DNA from: Paenibacillus sp. oral taxon 786 str. D14
Lineage (GTDB): Bacteria; Bacillota; Bacilli; Paenibacillales; Paenibacillaceae
Direction: 5' to 3'
Assembly (NCBI RefSeq): GCF_000159955.1
Contig: NZ_GG695997.1
Location: forward strand, 1-30,942
DNA: 30,942 nucleotides
A program made the position numbers and the translations under genes. The notes below the pieces were generated by a model. That model worked only from the letters and a program-made list of their open reading frames with translations. It searched no databases and was not told the origin of the DNA. Below are positions 30,200 to 30,942 of the stretch, piece after piece; the stretch's first letter is position 1; every line of letters starts with the position of its first letter.

Positions 30200-30942
30200 A
30201 TGAAGATCGTCTTTATCGAACCGACCCCCAGCCCAAATACGATGAAGCTGCATTTGGATGAAAGCTTGGAGCCGGGGATTCGGAAAACATATACGCTGAA
30301 CAACGAACGCTCTGCCCCCGCTTGGATTCGCGGATTGCTGCAGATCCCCGGGGTCAAAAGCGTGTTCCACACCGCTGATTTTGTTGCCTTGGATCGGAAA
30401 GGGAACGCTGATTGGGCGGCAATTTTGTCCGAAGTGCAGAAGCAGTTTGGACAGGAAGGCGTGGAATCGGCCTGGACCCCGGAGAGCGGGGAAGCCTCAG
30501 GATACGGGGAGGCGCAGGTCTTTGTGCAGTTCTTCCGCGGCATCCCGATGCAAATTCGGGTGAAGGCGGGGAACCAAGAGGAACGGATTTCGTTGTCCGA
30601 GCGATTCGTGAACGCCGTCACCGAGGTGGCCAGCGCCACACTGATCAAGGAGCGCAAGCTCGTCGATTACGGCGTGCGCTACGGCGAGCTGCCTGACATC
30701 GCCCGCGAGATCGAGCAGGAGCTGGAGGCGGCGTATCCGCCGGAGCGGCTGAAAGGCATCGTCGAGCAAGCGATCGCCCACGGCCGCAGCGAGACGGAGT
30801 TCGTCGAGCAGCGGCGCGCGCTTAGCCTGGACGAAATCCGCGAGCGGATGAAGGACCCGGATTGGCGCGTGCGCTACGCCGCGCTGGAGTCGCTGCAGCA
30901 GCCAAGCGCAGAGGCGCTGCCGCTGCTGGCGGAGGCGCTGCG
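30200..30942 (+). CDS. CvfC/YpgR-like protein: Nfu_N domain plus HEAT repeats (5' part)
   Basis: An open frame from the ATG at 30200 to the window end, 247 complete codons without a stop; the 3' end is missing. Residues 1 to about 85 form the Nfu/NifU N-terminal scaffold domain (IEPTPSPNTMKLHLDESL, then LLQIPGVKSVFHTADFVALD). A middle domain follows, with FVQFFRGIPMQIRVKAG and LIKERKLVDYGVRYGELPDI. From about residue 217 a HEAT repeat begins (MKDPDWRVRYAALESLQQ), and more are expected beyond the edge. This arrangement matches B. subtilis YpgR and S. aureus CvfC, a conserved factor of uncertain biochemical role that affects virulence gene expression in Staphylococcus. AAAGGAG lies 12 bases upstream; two nearer start-like codons are out of frame. 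Confidence 0.85.
   Translation, partial: MKIVFIEPTPSPNTMKLHLDESLEPGIRKTYTLNNERSAPAWIRGLLQIPGVKSVFHTADFVALDRKGNADWAAILSEVQKQFGQEGVESAWTPESGEASGYGEAQVFVQFFRGIPMQIRVKAGNQEERISLSERFVNAVTEVASATLIKERKLVDYGVRYGELPDIAREIEQELEAAYPPERLKGIVEQAIAHGRSETEFVEQRRALSLDEIRERMKDPDWRVRYAALESLQQPSAEALPLLAEAL

Noticed and set aside
30175..30657. A 160-codon minus-strand open frame
   Set aside because: It opposes the CvfC-like gene, which has clear family motifs in the plus strand.

Overview
The window reads as chromosomal DNA of a Gram-positive, spore-forming member of the Bacillales, most likely Paenibacillus or a close relative. The pointers are a YyaC-type sporulation protein, a UPF0435/YfkK protein, an rsbV-rsbW-sigB operon, a YesM/YesN-type two-component system, a Firmicutes cytochrome bd operon and strong AGGAGG-type ribosome sites. 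Gene order is compact and mostly on the minus strand. I see no rRNA, tRNA, CRISPR array, prophage or intact transposase gene.

Layout. 1-5.0 kb: methyltransferase, DUF6483-like protein, alpha/beta hydrolase, a MITE-like intergenic repeat, YyaC, a YfkK homologue and an asparaginase II family protein. 5.2-9.0 kb: a small acidic protein, then the general-stress module on the minus strand (REC-PP2C phosphatase, RsbV, RsbW, SigB), then a DUF948 protein. 9.1-13.7 kb: a secreted SH3-NlpC/P60 peptidase, a CDF metal exporter, a small basic protein and an ABC-F ATPase with a degenerate second P-loop.

13.7-26.4 kb is one metabolic locus. On the minus strand, a stand-alone AraC regulator, a YesM-type sensor kinase and a YesN-type response regulator are translationally coupled. 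They are followed by a sugar-binding lipoprotein, two permeases and a glycogen-debranching-like enzyme. Divergently, on the plus strand, lie a GH65 disaccharide phosphorylase and beta-phosphoglucomutase. The inferred flow is import of an alpha-glucoside, trimming, phosphorolysis to beta-glucose-1-phosphate, and conversion to glucose-6-phosphate. No transport ATPase is encoded here, so a shared MsmK-type ATPase elsewhere is expected. The GH65 enzyme lacks the active-site signature of YvdK-type maltose phosphorylases, so its substrate is open.

26.4-30.0 kb: an MBL-fold hydrolase, then cytochrome bd oxidase cydA-cydB flanked by two very small membrane-protein genes, a CydS-like 33-residue protein after cydB and an unrecognised 36-residue protein before cydA. 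The right edge holds the 5' part of a CvfC/YpgR-like gene.

Most of the window is ordinary core genome. The points most worth following are the cyd small ORFs, the GH65 specificity, a terminator for the opposite strand embedded in the beta-phosphoglucomutase gene, the REC-PP2C control of SigB, and the composite inverted repeat near 3 kb. All assignments come from reading the sequence and recalled family knowledge; no database search was run.
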